Shown one piece after another: positions 7,331 through 17,397 of a stretch of DNA of 64,000 nucleotides (position 1 is the first letter of the stretch; the number at the start of each line of letters is the position of its first letter). Below the pieces are notes generated by a model, which saw only the letters and a program-made list of their open reading frames with translations, was not told the DNA's origin and made no database searches. Origin of the DNA: Ruminococcus flavefaciens ND2009. Its GTDB lineage: Bacteria; Bacillota; Clostridia; Oscillospirales; Ruminococcaceae. A program made the position numbers and the translations under genes. The stretch covers positions 172,882-236,881 of the forward strand of contig NZ_JHXI01000010.1 in assembly GCF_000621785.1 (NCBI RefSeq), given 5' to 3'.

Positions 7331-8658
7331 TTGCTTATCACCTCTCCTATAAGGTCGTAATCAAGGGTATCGGTGATCCTGATCGTGACGTATTCACCGA
7401 TCTCAAGGGGCGTTTCGGACGTAAAGAACACCTTTCCGTCAATGTCGGGAGCGTCCAGGGGAGTTCTGCCGAACCAGCACTCGCCGAACCTGTCGAAGCC
7501 CTCCACCACGGCGGTGAGCTCCGCGCCCATGAGTTTTTCGTTGTTTTCGCAGCTGATGAGCATCTGCTGCTCCATAATTATGTCAGCACGGTGAGAAGCG
7601 GTCTCCTCATCTATCTGATCGGGCATATCGTAAGCCTTTGTGCCCTCCTCACGGGAATACGCAAAGCAGCCCAGCCTGTCAAAGCGGACTCTCTTCACGA
7701 ACTCAGCCAGCTCCTCGAACTGCTCCTCGGTCTCTCCGGGGAAGCCTGTTATGAGGGTAGTCCTGAGTATGATGCCGGGCACCTTTTCGCGGATATGCCT
7801 GAACAGCTCCTCCAGCTTTTCGGTGTCGCCCCAGCGGTTCATTTTACTGAGGATCTCCCCGTTGCAGTGCTGAATGGGTATCTCCAGATACTTCACCAGC
7901 TTATCCTCTCTTGCGATAACGTCAAGGAGCTCGTCGGTAATGCGCTCGGGATAGCAGTAAAGGGTGCGTATCCAGCGTATACCCTCAATTTTGCAGAGCT
8001 CGGTGAGGAGCTCCGGGAGCTTCTGTTCGCCGTAGAGATCCTTGCCGTACTGAGCGGTATCCTGAGCGATGACCACCAGCTCGGTAACGCCATTCTCTGC
8101 AAGATAGCGTGCTTCCCTGAGTATATCCTCCATGGGTACGCTGCGGAACTTTCCTCTTATCAGGGGGATAGCGCAGTAGGTACAGCAGTTGGAGCAGCCC
8201 TCGGCTATCTTGAGATATGTGAAGAAGGGCAGAGTTGAGATGACTCTCTCTCCGCTGAGCTCCGCGTCCAGCTTGGGCGCGAAACAGACGTATCTCTCAC
8301 CTGCCATGACGCGGTCCAGGACGTCAACGATGTCCTTGGTATTTCCAATGCCTATAACAGCGTCTGCCTCGGGAAACTGCTCAGCAGCCTCCTCCTTGTA
8401 CCTCTCAACGAGGCAGCCTGTGATGATTATCTTTTTAAGGGTGCCCTCCTCCTTGAGCTTGCCCAGCTCAAGAATGGTGTCGATAGCCTCCTCCTTTGCG
8501 GACTTTATGAAGCCGCAGGTATTGACTACTGCCACATCGGCAAGTCCGGGCTCTGTCACCAGCTGATAGCCGTGACTTCTCAGCTTGTAGAGCATACGCT
8601 CCGAATCCACAAGGTTCTTTGAACAGCCAAGAGAAACCATTCCCACCTTGATCGCCAT
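7327..8658 (-). CDS. rimO: RimO, ribosomal protein S12 methylthiotransferase
   Basis: A 443-residue radical-SAM enzyme that methylthiolates an aspartate of ribosomal protein S12. The radical-SAM cluster motif C-x3-C-x2-C is at Cys155, Cys159 and Cys162; the N-terminal MTTase domain supplies the second cluster through cysteines 12, 48 and 82; a C-terminal TRAM domain follows. MiaB is the closest alternative, but the VGMVSLGCSKNLVDSE opening is RimO-like. I chose 8658 because an AGGAGG site sits nine bases upstream, inside the end of recX; an upstream in-frame ATG at 8682 has no such site. Confidence 0.94.
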   Translation of the reverse strand: MAIKVGMVSLGCSKNLVDSERMLYKLRSHGYQLVTEPGLADVAVVNTCGFIKSAKEEAIDTILELGKLKEEGTLKKIIITGCLVERYKEEAAEQFPEADAVIGIGNTKDIVDVLDRVMAGERYVCFAPKLDAELSGERVISTLPFFTYLKIAEGCSNCCTYCAIPLIRGKFRSVPMEDILREARYLAENGVTELVVIAQDTAQYGKDLYGEQKLPELLTELCKIEGIRWIRTLYCYPERITDELLDVIAREDKLVKYLEIPIQHCNGEILSKMNRWGDTEKLEELFRHIREKVPGIILRTTLITGFPGETEEQFEELAEFVKRVRFDRLGCFAYSREEGTKAYDMPDQIDEETASHRADIIMEQQMLISCENNEKLMGAELTAVVEGFDRFGECWFGRTPLDAPDIDGKVFFTSETPLEIGEYVTIRITDTLDYDLIGEVISK

Positions 8659-8659
8659 A

Positions 8660-9301
8660 TCAGTTTTCCTCCTCGGGGTCATATCCGTTCTCGAAGTATT
8701 CCTTCACGGCATGGTTTATGTCTGTATAGTCGTAGCCGTACCTCACAAGAGCGTTCTTGACCTTTTCAATTGATTTTCTGTCCTCACGGTCTGTCAGATA
8801 GCGTGAGTGCTTTGTCCGCAGAAGCTCGTCAAGGTTCTCGCGGAAGCTGTCGGCGTAGGGCTCAAGAGCGTCCTCAGCGATGAATTCGCTTATCCCCTTC
8901 TGCATCAGCTCTCTTTTTGAGCGGCGGAAGCCGTAGTGCTTTGACTCCACCAGCTTTCGCGCCATACGCTCGGCATATCTCTCGTCGTCGATGAAGCCGT
9001 GCTCGGTGAGCCTTTTCATGACTGCCGTGCACAGTGCCTCGCTTTTATAGTTATCCACCAGCTTCTCCAGCATTTCCTTGTAGGTGTAGTCCCTGTAATC
9101 CAGCAGGTACAGCGCCCTCTGATAGGCTCTGCGAAAGTTGGAGGCGTAAATTATCTTTCTAAGGGTGTCGCGGTCGGTCTCCATGCCTGAGCGTATACCG
9201 AAATCGGTGATTATGTCCGCATGGAGATAGAGCTTGCGCCCGTCGTCCAGCTCTGCCTCAAAGGTAGAGCTCTTGTATCGTTTGACCGATAATATCTTCA
9301 T
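8660..9301 (-). CDS. recX: RecX family regulator of RecA
   Basis: A 213-residue RecX-like protein of three-helix repeats (for example YALYLLDYRDYTYKEM-type and FIDDERYAERMARKLV segments). RecX caps RecA filaments and modulates recombination and SOS activity. Its ATG overlaps the recA stop as TAATG, so translation is coupled to recA, which fits the role. Sequence conservation in this family is low, so the call rests on motif pattern plus the recA linkage. Confidence 0.9.
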   Translation of the reverse strand: MKILSVKRYKSSTFEAELDDGRKLYLHADIITDFGIRSGMETDRDTLRKIIYASNFRRAYQRALYLLDYRDYTYKEMLEKLVDNYKSEALCTAVMKRLTEHGFIDDERYAERMARKLVESKHYGFRRSKRELMQKGISEFIAEDALEPYADSFRENLDELLRTKHSRYLTDREDRKSIEKVKNALVRYGYDYTDINHAVKEYFENGYDPEEEN

Positions 9302-10488
9302 TATTCCTCAGCAGGAGTGAACTCCTCAAAGTTCTCATCGAAGTTTGCGAGAACGTCGTCATTTGCGCCGCCGTCCTCAGCGGGTGCCTTCCCGGCAGCA
9401 GCGGGAGCCGCACTGTCGGCGTCCTTCTTGCCCTTCTTCGGAGCAGCAGCCTTAAGCTCGTCCTTACGGGCAAGGATCTGCTCCTCGATCTCCTTCATGA
9501 GGTTCTCGTCGTTCTGAAGGAGCTCCTTGACGTTGTCACGTCCCTGTCCCAGCTTCTGATCCTTGTAGCTGAACCATGAGCCGCCCTTCTTGATGATGTC
9601 AAGGTCAACGGCAAGGTCAAGCACCTCACCTGTACGGGAAATTCCCGTACCGTACATAAGGTCGAACTCGCACTCCTTGAAGGGAGGAGCAACCTTGTTC
9701 TTAACTATCTTGCAGCGTGTGCAGGCGCCGATAACGTCTGTACCCGACTTGATGACCTCGCCCTTTCTTACCTCGATACGGACAGATGAATAGAACTTCA
9801 GAGCACGTCCGCCGGGGGTAGTCTCGGGGTTTCCGTACATAACACCGATCTTCTCACGGATCTGGTTGATGAAAATAGCTACACAGTTGGACTTGGATAT
9901 AGCCGCCGTCAGCTTTCTCATAGCCTGGGACATAAGACGGGCAAGCTGACCTACATGGAGGTCGCCCATTTCGCCGTCGATCTCGGCACGGGTAGTCATA
10001 GCAGCGATAGAGTCAAGAACTATCACGTCGATAGCGCCTGAACGGATAAGAGCCTCTGCGATCTCCAGAGCCTGCTCACCGCTGTCGGGCTGTGAAACGA
10101 GGAGGTCGTCGATGTTGACGCCGAGAGCCTGTGCGTACACGGGGTCAAGGGCGTGTTCAACGTCGATGAAAGCAGCCTCGCCGCCTGCCTTCTGAGCCTG
10201 AGCCACGATGGAGAGAGCAACGGTGGTCTTACCTGAGCTCTCGGGACCGTAGATCTCAACGATACGTCCTCTGGGGACACCGCCTATACCCAGAGCCATG
10301 TCCAGTGTCATGGAGCCTGTGGGGATAGCGTCAACGTTGAGGGTCTTGGTCTGTCCCAGACGCATAACAGCGCCTGCGCCGTACTTCTTTTCTATCTGCT
10401 TGAGAGCGCCCTCAAGAGCGGTCTTCTTGTCCTCTTTTGTGGTAACTCTCACAACGGTAGGCTTCTTAGCAAGTTCCTTCTTAGCCAT
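9301..10488 (-). CDS. recA: RecA recombinase
   Basis: A 395-residue ATP-dependent strand-exchange protein central to homologous recombination and SOS induction. Walker A GPESSGKT is at residues 81-88; the core including the loop segment [20 protein letters not shown] is intact. The C-terminal tail is long, alanine/lysine-rich and then acidic, which is longer than the 350-residue norm. The start at 10488 is set by an AGGAGG site eight bases upstream, with MAKKELAKK as the first residues. I saw no clear Cheo/LexA box in the short upstream gap to prmC. Confidence 0.98.
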   Translation of the reverse strand: MAKKELAKKPTVVRVTTKEDKKTALEGALKQIEKKYGAGAVMRLGQTKTLNVDAIPTGSMTLDMALGIGGVPRGRIVEIYGPESSGKTTVALSIVAQAQKAGGEAAFIDVEHALDPVYAQALGVNIDDLLVSQPDSGEQALEIAEALIRSGAIDVIVLDSIAAMTTRAEIDGEMGDLHVGQLARLMSQAMRKLTAAISKSNCVAIFINQIREKIGVMYGNPETTPGGRALKFYSSVRIEVRKGEVIKSGTDVIGACTRCKIVKNKVAPPFKECEFDLMYGTGISRTGEVLDLAVDLDIIKKGGSWFSYKDQKLGQGRDNVKELLQNDENLMKEIEEQILARKDELKAAAPKKGKKDADSAAPAAAGKAPAEDGGANDDVLANFDENFEEFTPAEE

Positions 10489-10514
10489 TGGGATTTCCTC
10501 CTGTCCTGCCTGCG

Positions 10515-11384
10515 TCACGCAGGTCTGTTTACTATTATATTCCTTGCGGCGGCAGTTCTGATGATACCTCCGCCGTCCTGTCTCAGCTCCACATCGGTGA
10601 AGCTGTTTTCTTCCAGAATGTCCTTTACGTCCTCATGCTGACCCATGCCGAATTCATAGGCGATGAAGCCGCCCTCCTTCACGGATACCTTCCAGAGCTG
10701 AGTCAGCGCCCTGTAGAAGCCAAGACCGTCCTCGCCGCCGAAAAGCGCCTCCGCAGGCTCGTAGGTGACCTCGGTCATGAGCTCGCTCATATCCTTTGAA
10801 GTGAGGTATGGGGGATTGCTGACCAGTATATCCAGTCCCATGAGGGAACGGGCGGTCTCCCGCTTCAGCACATCTCCCTGTATTATATGTATGTCGCCGC
10901 AGCCGTTGAGCTGCGTATTCTGTCTGAGATAAGTGAGCGCCTTTTCCGACAGCTCCACAGCGTAGACCTCAGCCTCGGGGAGCTCCTTTTTCAGAGCCAC
11001 GGCTATACAACCGCTTCCGCTGCAAAGGTCGGCTATTTTAGGCGCCTTCAAGCCCTCTCTGCGGCAGATGTCAAGCACCTGCTCCACCAGAGTCTCGGTA
11101 TCGGGACGGGGTATGAGAACTCCCTCCCCCACCTTGAAACGGCAGCCCCAGAACTCCCACTGTCCCAGCAGGTACTGGAGGGGATAGCCCTGAGCTCTGC
11201 GCTCTGCAAGGGCAAGTATCTCCGCCGCCTTTTCATCGGGGACGGGCGTTTTCGGTGCAAACATGGGATTGCGCTCTCCCAGAAGGTCCTGAAAGATACA
11301 GTTTGTATCGAAATCGGCAGTCTCCTCATCGCGCTGAGCGATAAGACTGCGGACCTGTGCAAAGAGCTCTCCCCGGGTCACCAC
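10515..11384 (-). CDS. prmC: PrmC, release-factor glutamine methyltransferase
   Basis: A 289-residue SAM-dependent methyltransferase modifying the GGQ glutamine of peptide-chain release factors RF1/RF2. SAM motif [13 protein letters not shown] is at residues 119-131 and the diagnostic NPPY at 190-193. The start is GTG (11384, or the adjacent GTG at 11381) within the end of the upstream DUF1385 gene, where GGAGGAGGACA serves as ribosome binding site. prmC is next to DUF1385 in many clostridia; the prfA partner is not adjacent here. Confidence 0.94.
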   Translation of the reverse strand: MVTRGELFAQVRSLIAQRDEETADFDTNCIFQDLLGERNPMFAPKTPVPDEKAAEILALAERRAQGYPLQYLLGQWEFWGCRFKVGEGVLIPRPDTETLVEQVLDICRREGLKAPKIADLCSGSGCIAVALKKELPEAEVYAVELSEKALTYLRQNTQLNGCGDIHIIQGDVLKRETARSLMGLDILVSNPPYLTSKDMSELMTEVTYEPAEALFGGEDGLGFYRALTQLWKVSVKEGGFIAYEFGMGQHEDVKDILEENSFTDVELRQDGGGIIRTAAARNIIVNRPA

Positions 11385-12373
11385 CTGTCCTCCTCCTTAT
11401 TCTCGGGGATACAGGGCTTCATAGCTGCAATTGCTATCTCTATCATGCTGTCATCGGGCTCGCGGGTGGTTATGCGCTGCATAGCCAGTCCGGGAGCGGA
11501 CAGTATCCTTGTGAACAGATTATCGTTATTTCCCGCTATCCTTATGCACTCATAGGAAAGTCCCACAACAACGGGAAGGAGCACCAGTGAAGCCACTATC
11601 CTCTGCCATGTTACCGTAAAGGGCACAAGGCACATCACCAGTATGCTGATTATGAGCACTATGAATATGAAGCTGGTGCCGCAGCGCTTGTGGAAGCGTG
11701 TCTGCTTGCGGACGTTCTCCACTGTAAGGGGGAGCTCCGCCTCATGGCAGGCAATGGTCTTATGCTCGGCGCCGTGGTACATATACTGCCTCTTTATATC
11801 CTTCGTAAGGCTTACGATCCACATATAGGACACGAAAAGCACTATCTTCACTATGCCCTCAAGGAGCGAACGGAGTATCCTGTGCTCCTTTATGGAGGGG
11901 ATAAGTCCCACCAGCCACTTGGGCAGGAACACGAAAAGACCGATAGCCAGGGCAACTCCCAGGAAAATACCGATATACATTATTATATCGTTTGCGCTGC
12001 TCTCCTTTTTCTCTGCGGGAGCCTTCGGGGCTTCCACAGCGGTAGCAGCGGCAGCCTCTGTCTTATCCTTCTTTTTCTTGTCCTCTTCCTCGTCATCGTC
12101 TGTCATCTGCTTCTCCGCAGACTTCATCATGTACTTATATCCTTTGACCAGCGAGGTGACGAAGTTGGTGCAGCCCCTTACAAGAGGAGTTTTCTTGTAC
12201 CAGGGAGCGCTCTTTCCGTTATTCTCATCCCAGGTCTCAAGGTCTATGGTGCCGTCGGGAAGGCGGCACGCCATAGCTCCCGTATTGGGTCCCAGCATCA
12301 TTATGCCCTCGATAAGCGCCTGTCCGCCTATCTTGGACTTGAATTTTTCCTGTGAACTGTTGTTTTTACTCAT
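11378..12373 (-). CDS. DUF1385 membrane protein
   Basis: A 331-residue protein of the DUF1385 family. It opens with the conserved GGQALIEGIMMLGP segment; a charged lysine/alanine-rich linker (around residues 95-125) precedes several membrane segments. The conserved YHGAEHKTIACHE stretch, with histidines and glutamates, looks like a metal site, and a second basic RFHKRCGTSF motif follows. Biochemical function is not established for the family. It overlaps the prmC start, consistent with a coupled DUF1385-prmC operon. Confidence 0.9.
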   Translation of the reverse strand: MSKNNSSQEKFKSKIGGQALIEGIMMLGPNTGAMACRLPDGTIDLETWDENNGKSAPWYKKTPLVRGCTNFVTSLVKGYKYMMKSAEKQMTDDDEEEDKKKKDKTEAAAATAVEAPKAPAEKKESSANDIIMYIGIFLGVALAIGLFVFLPKWLVGLIPSIKEHRILRSLLEGIVKIVLFVSYMWIVSLTKDIKRQYMYHGAEHKTIACHEAELPLTVENVRKQTRFHKRCGTSFIFIVLIISILVMCLVPFTVTWQRIVASLVLLPVVVGLSYECIRIAGNNDNLFTRILSAPGLAMQRITTREPDDSMIEIAIAAMKPCIPENKEEDRW

Positions 12374-12409
12374 TTTTCCACCTTGTTGAATATGGTAATG
12401 TAATGTGCC

Positions 12410-13813
12410 TTACTGCTTTACGGCAGGGAGAGTTATGGTCACGGTAGTACCCTTGCCCTCGCCCTCGCTGTCGATGTCGACAGAGCCGCCGTGCATACTG
12501 ATTATCTCGTCCGCAACGGCGAGACCTATGCCCGAGCCGCGGCGTGTGTGGTTAGCCTTGTAGAATTTCGTCTTTACCTTGGCAAGGTCAGACTGCTTTA
12601 TGCCGCAGCCCGTATCGGCTACGGAAACTATAACGCTGTCTCCCTTTTCGTAAGCCTTGATGGTGACCGTATCCCCGTCGGAGGAGTACTTCACCGCGTT
12701 GTCTATAACATTGATGAACACCTGTCTGATGCGGTTCTTGTCTCCGAATACGAAGGGCAGCATCTCGGGCTCATCGTAGATTATCTGCTTGTTCTCGCGC
12801 CTTGCCTTGTCGCTGTATATGAGGACCGCATCGCCCAGCTCAGCCAGAATATCCATATTGGCGTTCTGGAGGGTGAAATGACCGTTCTGCATACGTGAGA
12901 AGTCAAGGAGCTCCTCTACCATCTGTGAAAGACGCTCTGTCTCGTTGACGATGACGCCGACGCCCTTCTTCATGGTATCGGGACTTCCGCCGCCGTCTAT
13001 CATGAGGGTCTCCGCCCAGCCCTTTATGGCGGTGAGGGGAGTTCTCAGCTCATGGGACACCGACGATATGAACTCATTCTTCATAGCCTCGGCGGTAGAC
13101 AGCTCGTCAGCCATATTGTTTATGGCGGTACACAGGTCGCCTATCTCGTCATCGCTGTCATTATCGATACGGGTGGTGAAGTCGCCCATGGCGTACTTCC
13201 TTGCGATACCGCTTATCTGCCTTATGGGGCGGACTATAGACCCTGCAAAGTAAAGTCCGGTGATGATGATGATGAGTATTATCACCAGGCAGACTATGGT
13301 TACTGCCGCCGTATAGGTCTTGATGGTGTTGTCTATCTCCGTAAGGGAGGTGACCATTCTCACGGCGCTGTACTCATTGCTCATTGAGTTTATGGGCACT
13401 GACACCGCAAGCACCTTTTCGCCGCCGCTGAGCCTGTAAACATGGGAGCCCTCGTTCTTTTCGAGAGCCTCCTGGTAATCGGGCATGGGGTCGTCCTCAT
13501 CAGGCGAGAAGCCCGATGAGGTGAGAACAACTCTTCCCTTGGAGTTTATAGCCATCAGCTCTATCTTGTCCTTCTCATTGAAGGTCTCAAGCATTTTTCT
13601 CATCTCTGCGGAGAAATTCGCCGAGCTGTCCTGTGAGTGCATACTCAGGATACTGGTGACGGCGTTTATCTTTGAGACGAGATACTGCCTTGCAGAGCTG
13701 TAGAAGTAGTTCTGTATCGCATAGACAATGACCATGTCTATGACGAGGAGCGCCAGCACTACAACGCCAAGGTTGTTGAATATCCAGCGCTTTGTGATAC
13801 TCTTTTTAGCCAT
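12410..13813 (-). CDS. Membrane sensor histidine kinase (HAMP-HisKA-HATPase)
   Basis: A 467-residue two-component sensor with transmembrane segments near residues 11-33 and 166-190 flanking an extracytoplasmic sensor region, then a HAMP domain, a HisKA domain with SHELRTPL (phospho-acceptor His254) and a C-terminal HATPase with N, G1 (DTGCGI) and G2 (GSGIGLAV) boxes. The start ATG overlaps the response-regulator stop as TAATG. The architecture resembles PhoR/ResE/WalK-type kinases but lacks a visible PAS domain. The stimulus is unknown. Confidence 0.94.
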   Translation of the reverse strand: MAKKSITKRWIFNNLGVVVLALLVIDMVIVYAIQNYFYSSARQYLVSKINAVTSILSMHSQDSSANFSAEMRKMLETFNEKDKIELMAINSKGRVVLTSSGFSPDEDDPMPDYQEALEKNEGSHVYRLSGGEKVLAVSVPINSMSNEYSAVRMVTSLTEIDNTIKTYTAAVTIVCLVIILIIIITGLYFAGSIVRPIRQISGIARKYAMGDFTTRIDNDSDDEIGDLCTAINNMADELSTAEAMKNEFISSVSHELRTPLTAIKGWAETLMIDGGGSPDTMKKGVGVIVNETERLSQMVEELLDFSRMQNGHFTLQNANMDILAELGDAVLIYSDKARRENKQIIYDEPEMLPFVFGDKNRIRQVFINVIDNAVKYSSDGDTVTIKAYEKGDSVIVSVADTGCGIKQSDLAKVKTKFYKANHTRRGSGIGLAVADEIISMHGGSVDIDSEGEGKGTTVTITLPAVKQ

Positions 13814-14514
13814 TACTGCATATCATTCCATTTATAGCCGTAGCCCCAGATAGTTATGATATACTTGGGGTTTGAGGGCTCTTCCTCTATCTTCATTCTG
13901 ATACGTCTGATATTAACATCGACTATCTTATCGTCGCCGTAGTAGCTCTCGCCCCAGATGTGGTTGAGGATGCTGGCGCGGTCAAGGGCTGTATTCTTGT
14001 TGTTCATGAAGAACTCAAGTATCTGGTACTCCACCTGAGTGAGCTCTATCTGCTCGCCGTTCTTGGTGACGGTGCGGCTCTTGAGGTTCAGCACGAAGGG
14101 ACCGCTCTCAATGACGGACTGCTTTTCGTTCTTGATGAAGCTCATGCACACGCGGCGGTAAATAGCGTCCACTCTTGCGGTGAGCTCAGAGGGCGAAAAG
14201 GGCTTGGTGATGTAGTCATCGGCGCCTATCATAAGACCGCTGACCTTGTCCATCTCCTGAGTCCTTGCGGTGAGCATGATAATGCCTATGGTAGAGCTTT
14301 TCTCGCGTATCTTCTTGCATACGGTGAAACCGTCGATACCGGGCATCATTATATCAAGGAGGACTATATCGAAGTTGCCGTGCTCAGCCTCAAAGGTCTT
14401 GAGCGCAGCCTCTCCGCAGTTTACATCCACAACGTCATAGCCTGCACGCTTGAGGTTTATGACAACGAATTCGCGGATAGTGTCCTCGTCCTCGCAGATA
14501 AGTATACGTTTCAT
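13813..14514 (-). CDS. OmpR/PhoB-family response regulator
   Basis: A 233-residue regulator with a receiver domain (acidic pocket Glu8-Asp9, phosphorylation site Asp54 in LLDIMMPG, lysine in the TKPFSPSEL segment) and a C-terminal winged-helix DNA-binding domain (VDVNIRRIRMKIE...GYGYKW). It is coupled to the histidine kinase and preceded by an AAAGGAGT-like site. The downstream position of the kinase and upstream lipoprotein suggest one operon; the target genes are not evident. Confidence 0.96.
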   Translation of the reverse strand: MKRILICEDEDTIREFVVINLKRAGYDVVDVNCGEAALKTFEAEHGNFDIVLLDIMMPGIDGFTVCKKIREKSSTIGIIMLTARTQEMDKVSGLMIGADDYITKPFSPSELTARVDAIYRRVCMSFIKNEKQSVIESGPFVLNLKSRTVTKNGEQIELTQVEYQILEFFMNNKNTALDRASILNHIWGESYYGDDKIVDVNIRRIRMKIEEEPSNPKYIITIWGYGYKWNDMQ

Positions 14515-14573
14515 CGGTTTTCCACTCCTTTTTGTGTGAGTTTCCTGTTATATCAGCAGCACTTGCTGCGTGG

Positions 14574-15896
14574 TCAGTCTCTGTATCTGAATCCTACCGC
14601 GGCATCTCCCGCAGTGATGGAAAGTCCGTCTCCGCCGGTGTCCGGGTCTGACGGCAGATAAGCAAGATAAGCAGCTCCGCCCTTGGTGTGCATGAGCATA
14701 TATCCGCCTGAGATTCTGTCATCTCTTGAGGGCTGGTCCTCCGCACAGAAGATATTGAGCAGCTTCCTGCCCATTCCCTCATCGCTGTAGGTGCAGAAGA
14801 CTATCTCATCGTTGACTATATCTCGCTTGACGGTGACCTTGTTTTCCCACTTTTCGGGGAAAAGGAAGATATAGCCGTCATTTACGCTGTAATAGGAGGT
14901 ATAGTTCCTCTCCAGCCTGAAATCGTCGCTTACCTGCATCCAGTCGGTGAGCCTGAGCTGTTCGCCCTCCTCCGAGTCCTCATAGCCGGGAGCTACATAC
15001 TGGACAGGTATCTCGGGGCTTCCGTCCCCGTCCACATCGAAGCAGGTACAGCCTGCGGGACGAACGGTGGCTTCCGACTCCTCGGGGGTAGTGAACACCT
15101 TGTGGAGGGCGCCGTCGTCCATATATACCACATCGGTCTGAATGGAACCCGTGCCCGAGACTGCGTCGATATACAGTCCCGTTTTCACGCTTCCCACCTT
15201 GCCGTAGCTGATGTTGTCGATTTCCGTGAAGCTGCCGCTGAGGGGCTGCCACGCTCTGTGATAGGCTCCCTTATCGTCCAGCTTGTAAGCCTCTACCGCA
15301 GCCTCTCCGCCGCCGGAGGCTCCCGTGAGCCGCAGAAACTCCATCTCCCCGTCCATGTCGAGGTCCTTGACATCGAAAAAGGCATAGGAGTCAGAGAATG
15401 TGGGCTCCTCAAGAACGCCGTCAACGCAGTTGTAGATAGACACGTTCTTTTCAGAACGGTTTATCATACTGGTACCGATGATGATATTGATCCTGTCATT
15501 GGCGCCCAGCTTTGAGATCATTACCTTTTCGATCTCGCTTCCTGCCGCAGCAGTATCGTACACCGAGCTCCACCTGCCGCCCTCCTTCTCGAGAAGCTTT
15601 ATGCGCAGCGGGTTTTCGTCCGCGGCATGGTTGTTCCTCTCGTAGAAGACCAGGGCTTCGTTATCGCCGTCGCCGTCGATGTCCTCTATGATGAAAGCCG
15701 AGAGATATTTTCCCGACTTGGGGTATTTAAGGCTTATGGAAGCGCCGATAGAGTTTGTCAGCGCAGAGTATATCTGCTCCTCCTCGACGCTCAGCTTCGG
15801 CGGTGACATGAGAGTATCTATGCTTGCGCCGAAGGTACAGCCCGTAAGCGCAGCCCCCGTCATGAGGGCTGTGAAGAAAGCCTGTATCTTTTTCAT
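14574..15896 (-). CDS. Lipoprotein upstream of two-component system
   Basis: A 440-residue predicted lipoprotein: lysine-rich start, hydrophobic core, lipobox LTGC with Cys20. The mature part has several D-x-D-x-D-x-x calcium-loop-like stretches (EDIDGDGDNE, KDLDMDGEME, FDVDGDGSPE) of the FG-GAP/VCBS type, suggesting a beta-propeller. I chose ATG 15896; an in-frame GTG at 15914 inside the citrate synthase gene would delay the signal peptide. It is placed between citrate synthase and the response regulator and may belong to the signalling system. Function is unknown. Confidence 0.8.
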   Translation of the reverse strand: MKKIQAFFTALMTGAALTGCTFGASIDTLMSPPKLSVEEEQIYSALTNSIGASISLKYPKSGKYLSAFIIEDIDGDGDNEALVFYERNNHAADENPLRIKLLEKEGGRWSSVYDTAAAGSEIEKVMISKLGANDRINIIIGTSMINRSEKNVSIYNCVDGVLEEPTFSDSYAFFDVKDLDMDGEMEFLRLTGASGGGEAAVEAYKLDDKGAYHRAWQPLSGSFTEIDNISYGKVGSVKTGLYIDAVSGTGSIQTDVVYMDDGALHKVFTTPEESEATVRPAGCTCFDVDGDGSPEIPVQYVAPGYEDSEEGEQLRLTDWMQVSDDFRLERNYTSYYSVNDGYIFLFPEKWENKVTVKRDIVNDEIVFCTYSDEGMGRKLLNIFCAEDQPSRDDRISGGYMLMHTKGGAAYLAYLPSDPDTGGDGLSITAGDAAVGFRYRD

Positions 15897-15906
15897 ATCC
15901 GTAAGA

Positions 15907-17268
15907 TCACTCACGCTCGGTGAGCTTTATGTATTCCTTTTCCTTGGCGATAGCCTTGTAAGCGGGACGGATTATCCTTCCGCCCGTGAGTATCTCCTCC
16001 ATACGGTGTGCAGCCCAGCCTGCCATACGGGCAACTGCAAAGAGAGGAGTGAACAGCTCGTCGGGTATGCCCAGCATTCTGTAAACCAGACCCGAATACA
16101 TATCAACATTGGCACACATAACCTTGGTGCTGCCCTTCATTTCCTTGAATATCTCGGGAGTGAGCCTCTCGATGGTCTCAAGGAGGCGGAACTCAGCCTC
16201 TATCTCTCTGCCCTTTGCAAGCTCGAATGCCTTTTTCTTGAGAATGACCGCACGGGGGTCGGAAACGGTGTATACCGCATGGCCCATGCCGTAGATAAGA
16301 CCCGAATGGTCGTTGGTCTCCTTGCGGAGGGTCTTGCGCATATAGTCGGCGACCTCGCCCTCGTCCTCCCAGTTCTTTATGTTCTCCTTGAAGTTATCCA
16401 GCATATGTATCACCTGGAGGTTTGCGCCGCCGTGACGGGGGCCCTTGAGTGAGCATATAGCCGAGGAGTAAGCGGAATAGGGATCTGTGCCCGATGATGT
16501 CAGTACGCGGCAGGTGAAGGTGGAGTTGTTTCCGCCGCCGTGCTCAGCCTGGAGCATAAGGAGCCGGTCCAGCATCTGAGCCTCGTCCTTGGTGTACTGT
16601 CTGTCGGGACGGAGGAGGGAAAGTATACACTGTGCAGTGTTCTCCTCATAATTTATGGGATGCATTATCATGCTCTGGTTGTCGAATACTCTGCGCTTTA
16701 CCTGATAGGCGTTAGCCATGATGACAGGCATTTTTGCGATAAGGCTTACCGCTGTGCGCATCTCGTTCTCAAGTCCCTTGTTCTCGCACTCGTCATCGTA
16801 GGAATACAGGGCAAGTACGGAACGTGCAAGCTTGTTCATGATATTCTTTGAGGGAGCCTTGAGTATCATATCCTCAACAAAGCCGTTGGGGAGGTCTCTC
16901 TTTACGGAGATATAGGAGCTGAAGGTCTTGAGCTCCTTCACATTGGGAAGATGGCCGAAAAGAAGGAGGAACGCAGTCTCCTCATAGCCGTAGCGGTCAT
17001 CGGCTTCTACGTTCTCAACGAGGTCGTTGATATTATATCCTCTGTAGATGAGCTGACCGGGGATAGGCTCTCTTTCGCCCTCATTCATAACATATCCGTG
17101 TACATTGCAGATATTGGTGATACCTGCCATTACACCTGTGCCGTCGCTGTTGCGAAGTCCTCTCTTGACATGATATTTTTCATAGAGAGACGGTTCGATA
17201 ACGGTATTATCCGCAAGTCTCCCGCATAAATCTGTAATATTGGCGCCTGAAATGTATGACGGCATCAT
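15907..17268 (-). CDS. gltA: Citrate synthase
   Basis: A 453-residue protein condensing oxaloacetate and acetyl-CoA to citrate, here presumably for glutamate/2-oxoglutarate synthesis in an anaerobe. The conserved GMGHAVYTVSDPRA segment carries an active-site histidine, and HGGANLQVI and the catalytic-aspartate region are present. Start 17268 lies seven bases after an AGGAG site; the upstream GTG is too close to that site. A consensus promoter lies at 17299-17327. 2-Methylcitrate synthase is the alternative but no methylcitrate genes are near. Confidence 0.93.
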   Translation of the reverse strand: MMPSYISGANITDLCGRLADNTVIEPSLYEKYHVKRGLRNSDGTGVMAGITNICNVHGYVMNEGEREPIPGQLIYRGYNINDLVENVEADDRYGYEETAFLLLFGHLPNVKELKTFSSYISVKRDLPNGFVEDMILKAPSKNIMNKLARSVLALYSYDDECENKGLENEMRTAVSLIAKMPVIMANAYQVKRRVFDNQSMIMHPINYEENTAQCILSLLRPDRQYTKDEAQMLDRLLMLQAEHGGGNNSTFTCRVLTSSGTDPYSAYSSAICSLKGPRHGGANLQVIHMLDNFKENIKNWEDEGEVADYMRKTLRKETNDHSGLIYGMGHAVYTVSDPRAVILKKKAFELAKGREIEAEFRLLETIERLTPEIFKEMKGSTKVMCANVDMYSGLVYRMLGIPDELFTPLFAVARMAGWAAHRMEEILTGGRIIRPAYKAIAKEKEYIKLTERE

Positions 17269-17298
17269 GATCACACTCCTAAAACATATTCATTTTCA

Positions 17299-17327
17299 AT
17301 TATACACCATATTCGGAGTGATGTCAA
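17299..17327 (-). promoter_or_regulatory. Citrate synthase promoter
   Basis: Minus-strand TTGACA (17322-17327), 17-bp spacer and TATAAT (17299-17304): full sigma-A consensus, about 30 nt upstream of the citrate synthase start. Confidence 0.85.
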
Positions 17328-17397
17328 ATGTTATTTCCAATATAATGGTATAACGCAAAACGTATGTTCTTGTACATTCTGCCGAAAGGAGAAGCTT

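Noticed and set aside
6767..7360. Plus-strand frame opposite pgsA
   Set aside because: Antisense to a gene with a full CDP-alcohol phosphotransferase signature; no ribosome binding site and biased, low-complexity composition.
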